64,000 bases of DNA from Streptomyces albicerus (GCF_008905045.1 NZ_VWMY01000033.1:8245-72244); one strand, 5' to 3'. Counted from the stretch's first letter, positions 34,123 to 42,460 are shown. Notes: generated by a model from the letters alone, not told the origin. A program made the numbers and translations.

Positions 34123-37119
34123 ATGGACAACGCTGTGAACGACGGGACCGAGGCCGGGACCGGATTCGGAACCGGAGACCGCCTGGAGACCGGAGACCGC
34201 CTTGGGGCCGGAGACCGCCTGGAGACGGGAGACCGGCTTGGGGCCGGAGACCGCCCGGGGACGGGCGCCCGGCCCAAGGCCGGCGTCGGCTCCGGCACTG
34301 GCTCCGGGGCCGGATCCGTGGCCGGGGGCGGCTCGGGCACTGGCTCCGGGGCCAGGGGCGAGTCCGGGGCCGGAAACGACGTCCGGGTCCGGGCCGGTGT
34401 CTGGTCCGGGGCGGGATTCCGGCCCGGTACCAGGGCTGGGGCTGAGGCCGGGGCTCGGTCCGCGGCCGACGCCGGAGGCCCGTCCGGGGGGCGCGGCGGG
34501 GCCGACGGCGAGGTCTGGTCCGGATCCTGGGTCGCCGAGCGGCTCGGGGTCGAGCTCCTCGGGGACGAAGGGCTTGGGGAGCTGCTGGGGCTGGCGCTCC
34601 GGCGTAACCCCAAGCGGGCGCATCTGCTCGTGTCGAACGTGCTGGGCAAGCACGTACCGCAGTCGCCCGCCGTCGTGTACGGGTACGGGTTCGCGCTCGG
34701 GCTCCGCGTGCGCGCTCTGCTCGGTGAGGACGAGGCTCGGCGGGCCGTCGTCCTCGGGTACGCCGAGACGGCCACCGGGCTCGGCCACTCGGTCGCGGAC
34801 GGCGTGGGCCTCGCGCCCTGCCTCCACTCGACCCGGCGCCCGGTCGACGGCGTCGCGCGGGCGGGCGGCTTCGAGGAGTCCCACTCGCACGCCACCTCGC
34901 ACCTGCTGCTCCCGGAGAACCCGGACCTGCTGGCCGACGACGGCCCGCTCGTCCTCGTCGACGACGAGTTCTCCACCGGCAACACCGTCCTCAACACCAT
35001 CCGTGACCTGCACGAACGCTATCCGCGCGGCCGGTACGTCATAGTCGCCCTGGTCGACATGCGCTCGGCCGCGGACCTCGGACGCCTGGAGGACTTCGCC
35101 CGCGAGATCGGCGCCCGCGTCGACCTCGTCACCGCGGCGAGCGGGACCGTACGGCTCCCCGAAGGGGTACTGGAGAAGGGGCAGGCCCTGGTCACGCGGT
35201 ACGAGTCCGCCGGGCGCGCGGATGCCTCGGCCGGGACCGGAGCGGGGCCCGCCGAGCCGGCGGCCCCGGTCGAGTCCGGCGGGGGCTCTGTCGGTCAGGC
35301 GGTGTTCGCCGAGCCCGGTGCCGACGCCGCCGCGCAGTCCGGGTCGGCCGGGTCGGCCGATCCGGGGCGAGCGGCTCACAAGGCCGCCCCGAGCGTTCCG
35401 GCGGCGCCCGGCATGCCGCCCCTGCGTGTCGAGCTCGAATGGCCCGTCGGGATACCCGACGGCGGCCGGCACGGCTTCACGCCCGAGCACCGCGGACGGC
35501 TGGAGCAGGCCCTGCCCGCCATGGCCGGGCGGATCGCCGACGCGCTGCCGGACGGCGCCCGCCGCGTCCTCGTGCTCGGCTTCGAGGAGCTGATGTACGC
35601 CCCGCTGCGGCTCGGTGTCGCCCTGGAGAAGCTGACCGACGCCGAGGTCCGGTACTCCACGACCACCCGCTCCCCGGTGCTCGCCGTCGACGACCCCGGC
35701 TACGCGATCCGCACCCGGCTCGTCTTCCCCGCCCACGACAACCCGGCCGACGGCCCCGGCGAGCGCTACGCCTACAACGTCGCGGGCGCCGGTTTCGACG
35801 CCGTCGTCGCCGTGGTCGACTCCGCCGCCGACACCCCCGAACTGCACGCTCCCGACGGCCTGTTGGCGCGGCTCGCCGCGCACACACCGAGCGTGCTGCT
35901 CGCCGTCGTCCCGTCGTACGTCCCCGCACGGCCGTCCACCGAAAGGCCCTCCATGCTGCCCGAGCCCCTCCGCGGCCCCGACTTCTCCTCGTACGCCCCA
36001 GACGAGGTCGGCTGGCTGCTGCAGGATCTCTCGGACACCCGGCTGGAGGCACCGACGGAGGAGCGCGAGGAGGCCATCCAGAGCGGCGGCGCCCATTACG
36101 CGGAGTCGCTCCCGGTGGAATACCAGCCGAGCCCCCAGTACCAGGAGCTTTTCCACAGCGCGCTCGCCGCCTCGGCCACCCGCATCGCCCAGGCGGTCGG
36201 CGTCGTCACGGAGACCGTGCTGGCGGAACGCTCGCCGCGCCCCGGCGGCGTTGTCCTCGTATCGCTGGCCCGCGCCGGCACCCCCGTCGGTGTGCTGATG
36301 CGCCGCTGGGCGCAGCACCGCCACGGCCTCGACCTGCCGCACTACGCCGTCTCCATCGTGCGTGGCCGCGGCATCGACGCCAACGCGCTGCGCTGGCTCG
36401 CCGCCCACCACGACCCGGCCGACGTCGTCTTCGTGGACGGCTGGACCGGAAAGGGCGCCATCACCCGCGAACTCGCCCAGGCCATCGAGGAGTTCGAGAC
36501 CTCCGACGGCATCACCGGCTTCGACCCGGAGATAGCGGTCCTCGCCGACCCCGGTTCCTGCGTGCGCACGTACGGCACCCGTGAGGACTTCCTCATCCCC
36601 TCCGCCTGCCTCAACTCGACGGTCTCCGGGCTCATTTCGCGTACGGTGCTCCGCGCCGACCTGGTCGGGGAGCACGACTACCACGGCGCGAAGTTCTACC
36701 GCGAGCTCGCCGGCACGGATGTCTCCGTGGCCTTCCTGGACGCCGTCTCGGCCCGCTTCGGCGAGGTCGAGGACGCGGTGGACCATCAGGTCAAGGAGCT
36801 GCTCTCCACCGACCGCACCCCGACCTGGGTGGGCTGGGCGGCAGTTGAGCGCATCAGCGAGGAGTACGGGATCCACGACGTGAACCTCGTCAAGCCCGGC
36901 GTCGGCGAGGCGACCCGGGTACTGCTGCGCCGCGTCCCCTGGAAGATCCTCGCCCGGGCCGGAGCGGGCGCCGACCTCGACCATGTACGCCTGCTCGCCG
37001 AACAGCGCGGCGTACCCGTCGAGGAGGTGGCCGAACTCCCGTACACCTGTGTCGGGTTGATCCACCCCAAGTACACGCGCGGAGCGACCGGCGCCGACGG
37101 CAAGGCGGTGACGGTCTGA
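34123..37119 (+). CDS. Double phosphoribosyltransferase fusion (PRTase_2-TRSP-StiP-like-PELOTA)
   Basis: A 998-residue fusion. Residues 1-130 are Gly/Thr/Arg low complexity encoded partly by 18-nt tandem repeats. A type-2 phosphoribosyltransferase follows at about 131-365, with PRPP loop VLVDDEFSTGNTVLNT (277-292). A disordered Ala/Gly linker leads to a TRSP-type domain (about 435-610, starting at ELEWPVGIPDGGRHGF). A second PRTase-like unit matching the StiP family spans about 618-885 (SSYAPDEVGWLLQDL; SLARAGTPVG; PRPP loop VFVDGWTGKGA at 769-779). Last is a PELOTA-like RNA-binding segment (about 915-985). Families are recalled, not searched. The two halves are separate proteins in many bacteria. 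The stop overlaps the HAD start. Confidence 0.85.
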   Translation: MDNAVNDGTEAGTGFGTGDRLETGDRLGAGDRLETGDRLGAGDRPGTGARPKAGVGSGTGSGAGSVAGGGSGTGSGARGESGAGNDVRVRAGVWSGAGFRPGTRAGAEAGARSAADAGGPSGGRGGADGEVWSGSWVAERLGVELLGDEGLGELLGLALRRNPKRAHLLVSNVLGKHVPQSPAVVYGYGFALGLRVRALLGEDEARRAVVLGYAETATGLGHSVADGVGLAPCLHSTRRPVDGVARAGGFEESHSHATSHLLLPENPDLLADDGPLVLVDDEFSTGNTVLNTIRDLHERYPRGRYVIVALVDMRSAADLGRLEDFAREIGARVDLVTAASGTVRLPEGVLEKGQALVTRYESAGRADASAGTGAGPAEPAAPVESGGGSVGQAVFAEPGADAAAQSGSAGSADPGRAAHKAAPSVPAAPGMPPLRVELEWPVGIPDGGRHGFTPEHRGRLEQALPAMAGRIADALPDGARRVLVLGFEELMYAPLRLGVALEKLTDAEVRYSTTTRSPVLAVDDPGYAIRTRLVFPAHDNPADGPGERYAYNVAGAGFDAVVAVVDSAADTPELHAPDGLLARLAAHTPSVLLAVVPSYVPARPSTERPSMLPEPLRGPDFSSYAPDEVGWLLQDLSDTRLEAPTEEREEAIQSGGAHYAESLPVEYQPSPQYQELFHSALAASATRIAQAVGVVTETVLAERSPRPGGVVLVSLARAGTPVGVLMRRWAQHRHGLDLPHYAVSIVRGRGIDANALRWLAAHHDPADVVFVDGWTGKGAITRELAQAIEEFETSDGITGFDPEIAVLADPGSCVRTYGTREDFLIPSACLNSTVSGLISRTVLRADLVGEHDYHGAKFYRELAGTDVSVAFLDAVSARFGEVEDAVDHQVKELLSTDRTPTWVGWAAVERISEEYGIHDVNLVKPGVGEATRVLLRRVPWKILARAGAGADLDHVRLLAEQRGVPVEEVAELPYTCVGLIHPKYTRGATGADGKAVTV
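34174..34263 (+). repeat. Five 18-nt tandem repeats inside the PRTase gene
   Basis: Five in-frame units alternate between GGAGACCGCCTGGAGACC and GGAGACCGCCTTGGGGCC types, encoding GDRLET and GDRLGA in turn (the last is GDRPGT). The A-B-A-B order implies a 36-nt higher-order unit. They lie 50 bases after the start codon, in the non-conserved N-terminal extension. Confidence 0.9.
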
Positions 37120-38036
37120 TGACGAACGCCGACCCGATGCCGAACGCCGCCGACCCGATGCCGAGCCCTGGCCTGACGACGAATCCGGGTCTGACGACGA
37201 ACCCTGGTCTGATGACAAACCCCATCCCCTCTCCCAAAGTGCTCGTTGCCAGTGACCTCGACCGCACGCTCATCTACTCCGCCGCCGCGCTCGCGCTGAC
37301 CATGCCCGACGCGCGGGCGCCCCGGCTGCTCAGCGTCGAGGTCCACGAGAGCAAGCCGCTGTCGTACATGACCGAGACCGCGGCCGGACTGCTCGCCGAA
37401 CTCGGCGACGTGGCCGACTTCGTGCCGACCACGACCCGAACCCGCAAGCAGTACCAGCGCATCCAACTCCCGGGCCCCGCCCCGAAGTACGCCATCTGCG
37501 CCAACGGCGGCCACCTCCTCGTCGATGGTGTCTCCGACGAGGCGTGGCACGCCCGCGTGACCGAGCGGCTCGCCCGTGAGTGCGCCCCGCTCGACGAGGT
37601 GCGCGCGTACATGGAGTCCACCTCCGACCCGGCCTGGGTGCGCAAGCACCGCGTCGCCGAGGACCTCTTCGCGTACGTCGTCGTCGAGCGCGAACTGCTC
37701 CCCGAGGACTGGGTGAAGGAGCTGGCCGTCTGGGCGGAGAACCGCGGGTGGACCGTCTCCCTCCAGGGCCGCAAGATCTACGCCGTACCGAAGCCGCTCA
37801 CCAAGAGCGCCGCCATGCGCGAGGTCGCCCGCCGCACGGGAGCGACCCTTGCGCTCGCGGCCGGCGACTCCCTCCTCGACGCCGACCTGCTGCTCGCCGC
37901 GGACCGCGGCTGGCGTCCCGGCCACGGCGAACTGGCCGACGTCGGATGGACGGCCCCCGGTATCACCTCTCTTCCGGAACGGGGTGTCGCCGCGGGCGAG
38001 CGGATCCTGCGGGAATTCCTGCGGGAGGCTCGATAG
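37119..38036 (+). CDS. HAD-superfamily phosphatase of the Ter biosynthetic branch
   Basis: A 305-residue Cof-type HAD hydrolase. Motif I is ASDLDRTL with nucleophile Asp46 and Asp48. Motif IV is near AAGDSLLDADLLLAADRGW. The cap region holds the substrate pocket. It presumably dephosphorylates the phosphoribosyl product of the preceding gene (inference from operon). Its ATG overlaps the PRTase stop (TGATG at 37117-37121). The first 40 residues are Asn/Pro/Thr repeats from 18-nt tandem units, so a later in-frame Met (residues 7, 14 or 32) could be the true start. The 3' end overlaps the convergent DedA gene by 74 bases. Confidence 0.88.
   Translation: MTNADPMPNAADPMPSPGLTTNPGLTTNPGLMTNPIPSPKVLVASDLDRTLIYSAAALALTMPDARAPRLLSVEVHESKPLSYMTETAAGLLAELGDVADFVPTTTRTRKQYQRIQLPGPAPKYAICANGGHLLVDGVSDEAWHARVTERLARECAPLDEVRAYMESTSDPAWVRKHRVAEDLFAYVVVERELLPEDWVKELAVWAENRGWTVSLQGRKIYAVPKPLTKSAAMREVARRTGATLALAAGDSLLDADLLLAADRGWRPGHGELADVGWTAPGITSLPERGVAAGERILREFLREAR
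37128..37220 (+). repeat. 18-nt tandem repeats at the 5' end of the HAD gene
   Basis: Two units of GCCGACCCGATGCCGAAC type (37128-37145 and 37149-37166, one codon between) are followed by three units of CCTGGCCTGACGACGAAT type (37167-37220). All are in frame and encode ADPMPN- and PGLTTN-like repeats. Confidence 0.88.
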
Positions 38037-38754
38037 GGGCTCCGGCGGCTCCGGCGGCTCCGGCGGACGATGCTGCGGGTGCGTCCCGTTCCTTCTCCAC
38101 CGGGACGCGGCGCCGGCCGCCCCGTCCCGGCCTGAACAGCCGTATGCCCGCGAAGAGCAGCACCGCGAGCACCGCCGCGACCAGTACCACCTTCGAGTAC
38201 GCCGACACATAGCCGCTGACCTCCGTCCAGTTCTCGCCGAGCAGATAGCCGGCGAGAACGAAGACGGTGTTCCAGATCGCGCTGCCCAGCGTGGTCAGGC
38301 CGAGGAAGACGGGCAGCCGCATGCGCTCGACGCCCGCGGGCACGGATATCAGGCTGCGGAAGATCGGGATCATGCGCCCGAAGAACACGGCCTTGGTGCC
38401 GTGCCGGGCGAACCACGCCTCCGTCCTCTCTATGTCCGCGACCTTCACCAGCGGCAGCCGGGCCGCGACCGCCACCGTGCTGTCACGGCCGAGCAGCGCC
38501 CCCACGCCGTACAGCGCGAGCGCACCTATGACGGAACCGGCCGTCGTCCACAGCAGTGCCGCGAACAGGTTCATCTGCCCGGTGCTCGCCGCGAACCCCG
38601 CGAGCGGCAGGATGACCTCGCTGGGCAGGGGCGGGAAGAGGTTCTCCAGGGCGATGGCGATCCCCGCGCCCGGCGCCCCGAGCGTGTCCATGAGGCTGTT
38701 GATCCACTGAGGCGCGCCGCTGTCCGCCGCGACGCCGGCTGCGATGGCTGTCAT
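37963..38754 (-). CDS. DedA-family membrane protein
   Basis: A 263-residue DedA/SNARE-associated family protein. It shows the conserved ENLFPPLPSEVILPLAGFAA start block, GALLGRD, the FFGRMIPIFRSLISVPAGVERM segment (split here as FFGRMIPIFRSLIS and VPAGVERM) and a late membrane helix (VVLVAAVLAVLLFAGIRLF). DedA proteins are lipid or lipid-carrier flippases/scramblases tied to membrane potential and stress resistance. The C-terminus is Arg/Pro/Ala rich and reaches 74 bases into the 3' end of the convergent HAD gene. The ATG at 38754 is chosen because the family block follows directly. Confidence 0.9.
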   Translation of the reverse strand: MTAIAAGVAADSGAPQWINSLMDTLGAPGAGIAIALENLFPPLPSEVILPLAGFAASTGQMNLFAALLWTTAGSVIGALALYGVGALLGRDSTVAVAARLPLVKVADIERTEAWFARHGTKAVFFGRMIPIFRSLISVPAGVERMRLPVFLGLTTLGSAIWNTVFVLAGYLLGENWTEVSGYVSAYSKVVLVAAVLAVLLFAGIRLFRPGRGGRRRVPVEKERDAPAASSAGAAGAAGAPIEPPAGIPAGSARPRRHPVPEER

Positions 38755-38845
38755 GCAGCTCACGCTAGAAAATCGAAGCTGAAGAGACCCTGAGGTCGAC
38801 CGCAAGGTTCCGGGCGGTCAACCCCGGAAGCCATGAAGTCCGGAG

Positions 38846-39070
38846 TCAGCTGCAGCAGCCCCCGCCGCAGCAGCCGCCTCCGCCTCCGCTGCCGCCGCTC
38901 GCGCGGGGCGCGGGGGCCGCGGCCGAGCCGCCGACCGCGACCGTCGACAGCAGCTTCACCGTGTCGTCGTGGCCGGCGGGGCAGGCCGCGGGGGCGGACG
39001 ACTCGGCCATCGGACGGCTCTTCTCGAAGGTGTCGCCGCAGGTCCGGCAGCGGTACTCGTAGCGAGGCAT
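38846..39070 (-). CDS. FmdB-type zinc-ribbon protein with Cys-rich tail
   Basis: A 74-residue protein starting PRYEYRCRTCGDTFEKSRPM, the FmdB regulatory zinc ribbon. The first metal half-site is CRTCG. The second reads CPAGH, so a His may replace the usual second Cys. The last residues are Gly-rich with two Cys pairs (CCGGGCCS), a possible extra metal site. Function is unknown; FmdB itself regulates formamidase. The start at 39070 is preferred to one two residues upstream because the motif normally follows the first Met. Confidence 0.83.
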   Translation of the reverse strand: MPRYEYRCRTCGDTFEKSRPMAESSAPAACPAGHDDTVKLLSTVAVGGSAAAPAPRASGGSGGGGGCCGGGCCS

Positions 39071-39079
39071 GGGCACAGG

Positions 39080-39748
39080 TTAGCGGGTGCTCCCCTCGTC
39101 TCCCATGGGAGTGGCTTCGCCTGCCGGGGGAGTGGCGTCGCGCTCGACCGAGGCCGCTCTGGCCGCTCCGGTTGCATTGGTTGCCTTGGCCGCCCTGGTC
39201 AGGGCCCTCGCCCGGAGCCCTGCCCTGAGTCGCTGCTCGCGGGCGGCCTGTTCGGGGTGGCGGGCCCGCCAGTACGGGTTGTCGTGCGGCAGGGCCGAGC
39301 CGACTCGCCCGTACATCCCGAAGAACATCAACAGCACTCCGACCACAAAGCTGAACAGCACATTCTGGATGCGGAAGGCGAGGAAGTTGAGGCCCGTTTC
39401 GAGGAGGGCGAGGTTCACGAAGCCGCTGAGGATGAAGAGGACTCCGAGCACCATGTTGAGCGTCGAGGCGAAGTTACCGCCGATCACCATGCCGACGAAG
39501 AGCAGCAGCCCGACGCAGATCGACAGCACGCTGAGCGCGCCGTTCGTGTTCAGCCCCGCGACCGTGTCCCCGCGGGTGTCGAAGAAGCCGACCTTGTCGA
39601 TCACCCCCAGGATCCCGAAGGCGAGCAGCACGAGACCCATCAGCCCGGCGCCGATCCGGTAGAACCTGCTGAGGCGATGGTCGACCGGCAGACGCTCATC
39701 GAGCCTGATCCGCCGCCTCGGGGCCGTACGAAGCACGTGCGTGACCAT
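39080..39748 (-). CDS. DUF4383 membrane protein
   Basis: A 222-residue protein with four hydrophobic segments (about 31-52, 70-90, 95-113, 122-145) in the DUF4383 pattern (FYRIGAGLMGLVLLAFGILG and NMVLGVLFILSGFVNL), and a basic Ala/Arg-rich C-terminal tail. Function is unknown; family members are common in actinobacteria and often lie near stress genes. It ends 9 bases before the FmdB-like gene, so the two may be cotranscribed. Confidence 0.85.
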   Translation of the reverse strand: MVTHVLRTAPRRRIRLDERLPVDHRLSRFYRIGAGLMGLVLLAFGILGVIDKVGFFDTRGDTVAGLNTNGALSVLSICVGLLLFVGMVIGGNFASTLNMVLGVLFILSGFVNLALLETGLNFLAFRIQNVLFSFVVGVLLMFFGMYGRVGSALPHDNPYWRARHPEQAAREQRLRAGLRARALTRAAKATNATGAARAASVERDATPPAGEATPMGDEGSTR

Positions 39749-39830
39749 GTCCGCCTCCTCGGGCGCGAGCGGAGGCCGTGCGTATCCTCAGCATCCGCCC
39801 GGAAAGGCCGTAACGCCAACGTGTAGGAGG

Positions 39831-39866
39831 GCCCCGTAGGGGCGCGAGGAACTGCGCGACCAGCCC
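39831..39866 (+). repeat. Dispersed GC-rich intergenic repeat
   Basis: Short type: GCCCCGTAGGGGCGCGAGGA followed by ACTGCGCGACCAGCCC. It is the last copy seen before the prophage. Confidence 0.8.
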
Positions 39867-39923
39867 GCGACGGCCCGCACGTCACCACCGGCCCTCGCGA
39901 TCACCGGCCCTCGCGCGGAGCGG

Positions 39924-41363
39924 TCACGCCCCGCCCCCACGCTCCTCCCGAATCTGCGAAACCACCCGAGTCACAGTCCCCCGCACGGCCTCCAGCTCGG
40001 TCAGGAAATGCCAGTAATCAGGGTGCCGCCCCTCCAACGTCCCGATCGCCCGCTCCAGACGAGTCACCGAGTCATCAAGAGGCCGCGCATGCCGGGGGTC
40101 GGGCGTATGGCGCCCGGCCATCGCCAACCGCTGCGCATCCCGGATCGCGAACCGCGTACGGTCGATCTCCCGCTGCGGGTCCTTCGACACCTCATTCAGT
40201 CGCCGCAACCGGTCCCCGGCCGCGGACACGGCCTCATCGGTCGTGTTCAGCAGCGCCCGAACCGTGGACAACAGCGACGTCGCGTCCGCCCACCGCTGCT
40301 CCTCACGCGCGGACCGCGCCTCCGCCAGCTTCCGCTCGGCCTGCCGCACGGTCTCCGCGGCCTGGTCCGGTACGTGCTGCAGGTCCTGCCAGCACGCGGC
40401 CGTGAACCGGCGCCGCAGCTCGCTGAGCACCGGGTCCACCTGTCCGGAGCGGGTGGTGAGGGCCTGCGCGCGCGTACGCAGCGAGACGAGACGGCGGTCG
40501 ATCTCGGCGGCCCGCTCCGGCAGCCGCTCGGCCTCCGCGCGCACCGCCTCCGCGTCCCGCGCGACCCGGTCGGCGCGCTCCAGCGTCTCGGGCACGCCGT
40601 GCTGCCCGGCGCCCTGGTTGAGCTTGGTCAGGTCGGGGCCGAGGGCGGCGAGGCGGGCGGCGAGGTCGTCCGCCTTTAGCCCCGAGCCCCGTACGGCATC
40701 GAGCGCGTTCGACGCGGCGAGCAGGGACTGGCGGGCCCGCTCGACGGCCGGGGCGAGGCGGGCCAGCTGGGTCTCGGCCTTGCCGAGGAGCGGCCCGAGC
40801 CCCTCCTCGAAGCGGTCCAGCTCCTTCTTGACCCGGGCCAGCTCCTCCTTGGCCTTGGTCAGCTCGGTGCGGGCGTGGGCGGCGACGGAGGCCTCGAGGT
40901 CGTCGCGGTCGAGGTCGTGGGCGTCGACCGCGCTGATGTACGTACTGCTGGCCTCGTCGATATGGCGGCCGAGCGTCTCGAAGCCGGAGACCGCGCGCCG
41001 GGCGGCGGGGGAGTCGTCGACGGCCGTGATGGTCTCGATGGAGATCCGCAGGTCACGCTGCGCCGTGTCGAGTTCGTAGAACGCGGCCGCCGCGGCGTCC
41101 TTCGCCGCCTGTGCCTCGGCCCGCTGGCTCTCGGAGCGTCCGCCGAACCAGCGACGCGTGCCGCCGCCGGCGAACGCGGCGGGCAGTGTGAGGGCGAGCA
41201 GCGGGAGCGGGAGGAGCACCAGGGCCAGCAGGTCACGGCCAGCACCGCGCGCCCCCGTGGCCCTGAACCCGGCACGGGGGCGAGGTAGTTGCTGTGCGCA
41301 TGGCACAAACGGCGTGTACGGCTGCGAAGGTGTCGCCGTCACATCCCTCTCCCGTGCTGTCAT
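39924..41363 (-). CDS. Membrane-anchored coiled-coil protein
   Basis: A 479-residue protein with one hydrophobic segment near the N-terminus (LLALVLLPLPLLALTLPAAF, about 45-64) and then long Ala/Glu/Arg/Leu heptad stretches (about 75-400) that predict coiled coil, for example ELTKAKEELARVKKELDRFE. No enzyme motif is visible. It is conserved in my memory as a Streptomyces protein near TerD genes, function unknown. The first 40 residues are not typical and the true start may be further in; the ATG at 41363 is the longest reasonable choice. Confidence 0.75.
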   Translation of the reverse strand: MTARERDVTATPSQPYTPFVPCAQQLPRPRAGFRATGARGAGRDLLALVLLPLPLLALTLPAAFAGGGTRRWFGGRSESQRAEAQAAKDAAAAAFYELDTAQRDLRISIETITAVDDSPAARRAVSGFETLGRHIDEASSTYISAVDAHDLDRDDLEASVAAHARTELTKAKEELARVKKELDRFEEGLGPLLGKAETQLARLAPAVERARQSLLAASNALDAVRGSGLKADDLAARLAALGPDLTKLNQGAGQHGVPETLERADRVARDAEAVRAEAERLPERAAEIDRRLVSLRTRAQALTTRSGQVDPVLSELRRRFTAACWQDLQHVPDQAAETVRQAERKLAEARSAREEQRWADATSLLSTVRALLNTTDEAVSAAGDRLRRLNEVSKDPQREIDRTRFAIRDAQRLAMAGRHTPDPRHARPLDDSVTRLERAIGTLEGRHPDYWHFLTELEAVRGTVTRVVSQIREERGGGA

Positions 41364-41416
41364 CCGCCTTGCCCGGTGTCATTCTCCCACCAGGTAAGGA
41401 CGAACACACGGGCCGG

Positions 41417-42238
41417 TTAGTTCGCGGTACGCACCGTGACTTTCCCGTCCTGCGTGTGGGCGGACACCACATGCGAACTGCGCTCGTCACGGGGTACTGA
41501 AACATCCACGCCCCCGTCGTCTGTATCCGCCGTGACGCGGTACGTCGCGTCCGGCAGCCCGATGGTCAGGGAACCGTCCTGCCCGCGTGCCGAGACCCGG
41601 TCCGGTACGGCGGTGAGGTCGAGCCGCACCGAGCCGTCCCGCGTGTTCACGTCCACCCGCCGGGAGTCGATGCCCGTCGCCTTGACCGAACCGTCGTCGG
41701 TACGCAGCGTGAGCGGTCCCGAGGCGTCCTCGACCCGTACGGAGCCGTCACTCGCCTGGATGCTCAGCGCCTCCTTGAAGCCGCTGGCCCGCACACTGCC
41801 GTCGTCGTCCTTCACGGTGACCGCCACGCCGCGCGGCACCTCGATCCGGTGCTTGGCCGAGCAATCGGCGACCACGCCCGAGCAGTGCATACGGAGCTTG
41901 AGCGTGTCGTCCTTCATGGCCCAGGTGACCTTTGGGTCCCCGCCGATGGCGACCTGGCCCTCGAACCACCGAGTGACCTGCACCTTGTCGACATCCGCGG
42001 CGACCAGCTCAAGCGCGGAGTCGTCGGAGTCGACGGTCAGCGTCCGACCACTGAGCGCGAACGAACCCTTCTCCGGATCCTTGTCGTCCCCGGCACTGGC
42101 CCCACACCCGGAGGCGAGCAGACCGACGGCGACGACCCCCGCTCCAGCGGCGGCGAGTGAAAGCCGGCGACGACGGGTGGTGACGGACCTGCCCGAAGGC
42201 CGCATACGACCGGCCGAAGGACGATGACGAGTGCTCAT
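41417..42238 (-). CDS. DUF4097 beta-repeat lipoprotein
   Basis: A 273-residue lipoprotein. The signal is Arg-rich (TTRRRRLSLAAAGAGVVAVG) with lipobox LASGC; the twin Arg run suggests possible Tat export. The mature part repeats short strands of the DDGSVRxxG/ASDGSVRVEDASGPLTL type, the DUF4097 beta-solenoid pattern also seen in putative adhesins. Function is unknown; a surface scaffold is likely. The ATG at 42238 is chosen for its AGGGGGAA ribosome site and the proper signal peptide. Confidence 0.85.
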   Translation of the reverse strand: MSTRHRPSAGRMRPSGRSVTTRRRRLSLAAAGAGVVAVGLLASGCGASAGDDKDPEKGSFALSGRTLTVDSDDSALELVAADVDKVQVTRWFEGQVAIGGDPKVTWAMKDDTLKLRMHCSGVVADCSAKHRIEVPRGVAVTVKDDDGSVRASGFKEALSIQASDGSVRVEDASGPLTLRTDDGSVKATGIDSRRVDVNTRDGSVRLDLTAVPDRVSARGQDGSLTIGLPDATYRVTADTDDGGVDVSVPRDERSSHVVSAHTQDGKVTVRTAN

Positions 42239-42385
42239 GGCGGGATTCCCCCTGATTCGGATGTCCTCGGCCGCACGGTGTGGCCTGGACACTCTTCGAC
42301 CGTACGGAGCCGGGCCTTGCCGGGGGATCCGGACCACTCCCGGATCCGGGGTGGGGTAAACCCCCGCATGCCACAGAACCGCCGG

Positions 42386-42408
42386 CCGGTCCCGGTTTCC
42401 GGGACCGG
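42386..42408. promoter_or_regulatory. Perfect hairpin between the DUF4097 gene and tRNA-Val
   Basis: CCGGTCCCGG (42386-42395), TTT, CCGGGACCGG (42399-42408). It lies upstream of both divergent genes, so it is more likely an operator than a terminator. No T-run follows on either strand. Confidence 0.45.
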
Positions 42409-42460
42409 ATACGGGTTTGCGGGGCACTGCCCCGGGCAATGTAGGCTGTCGACTCGTCCC

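Noticed and set aside
34174..34263. Possible CRISPR array because of regular repeats
   Set aside because: The units are contiguous, in frame and without spacers; they are coding tandem repeats. No CRISPR array or cas gene is seen in the window.
32884..37218. 1444-codon minus-strand open frame opposite the lyase and PRTase genes
   Set aside because: It is a shadow of high-GC coding sequence; composition is Gly/Val/Arg/Asp repeats with no domain, while the plus strand has clear families.
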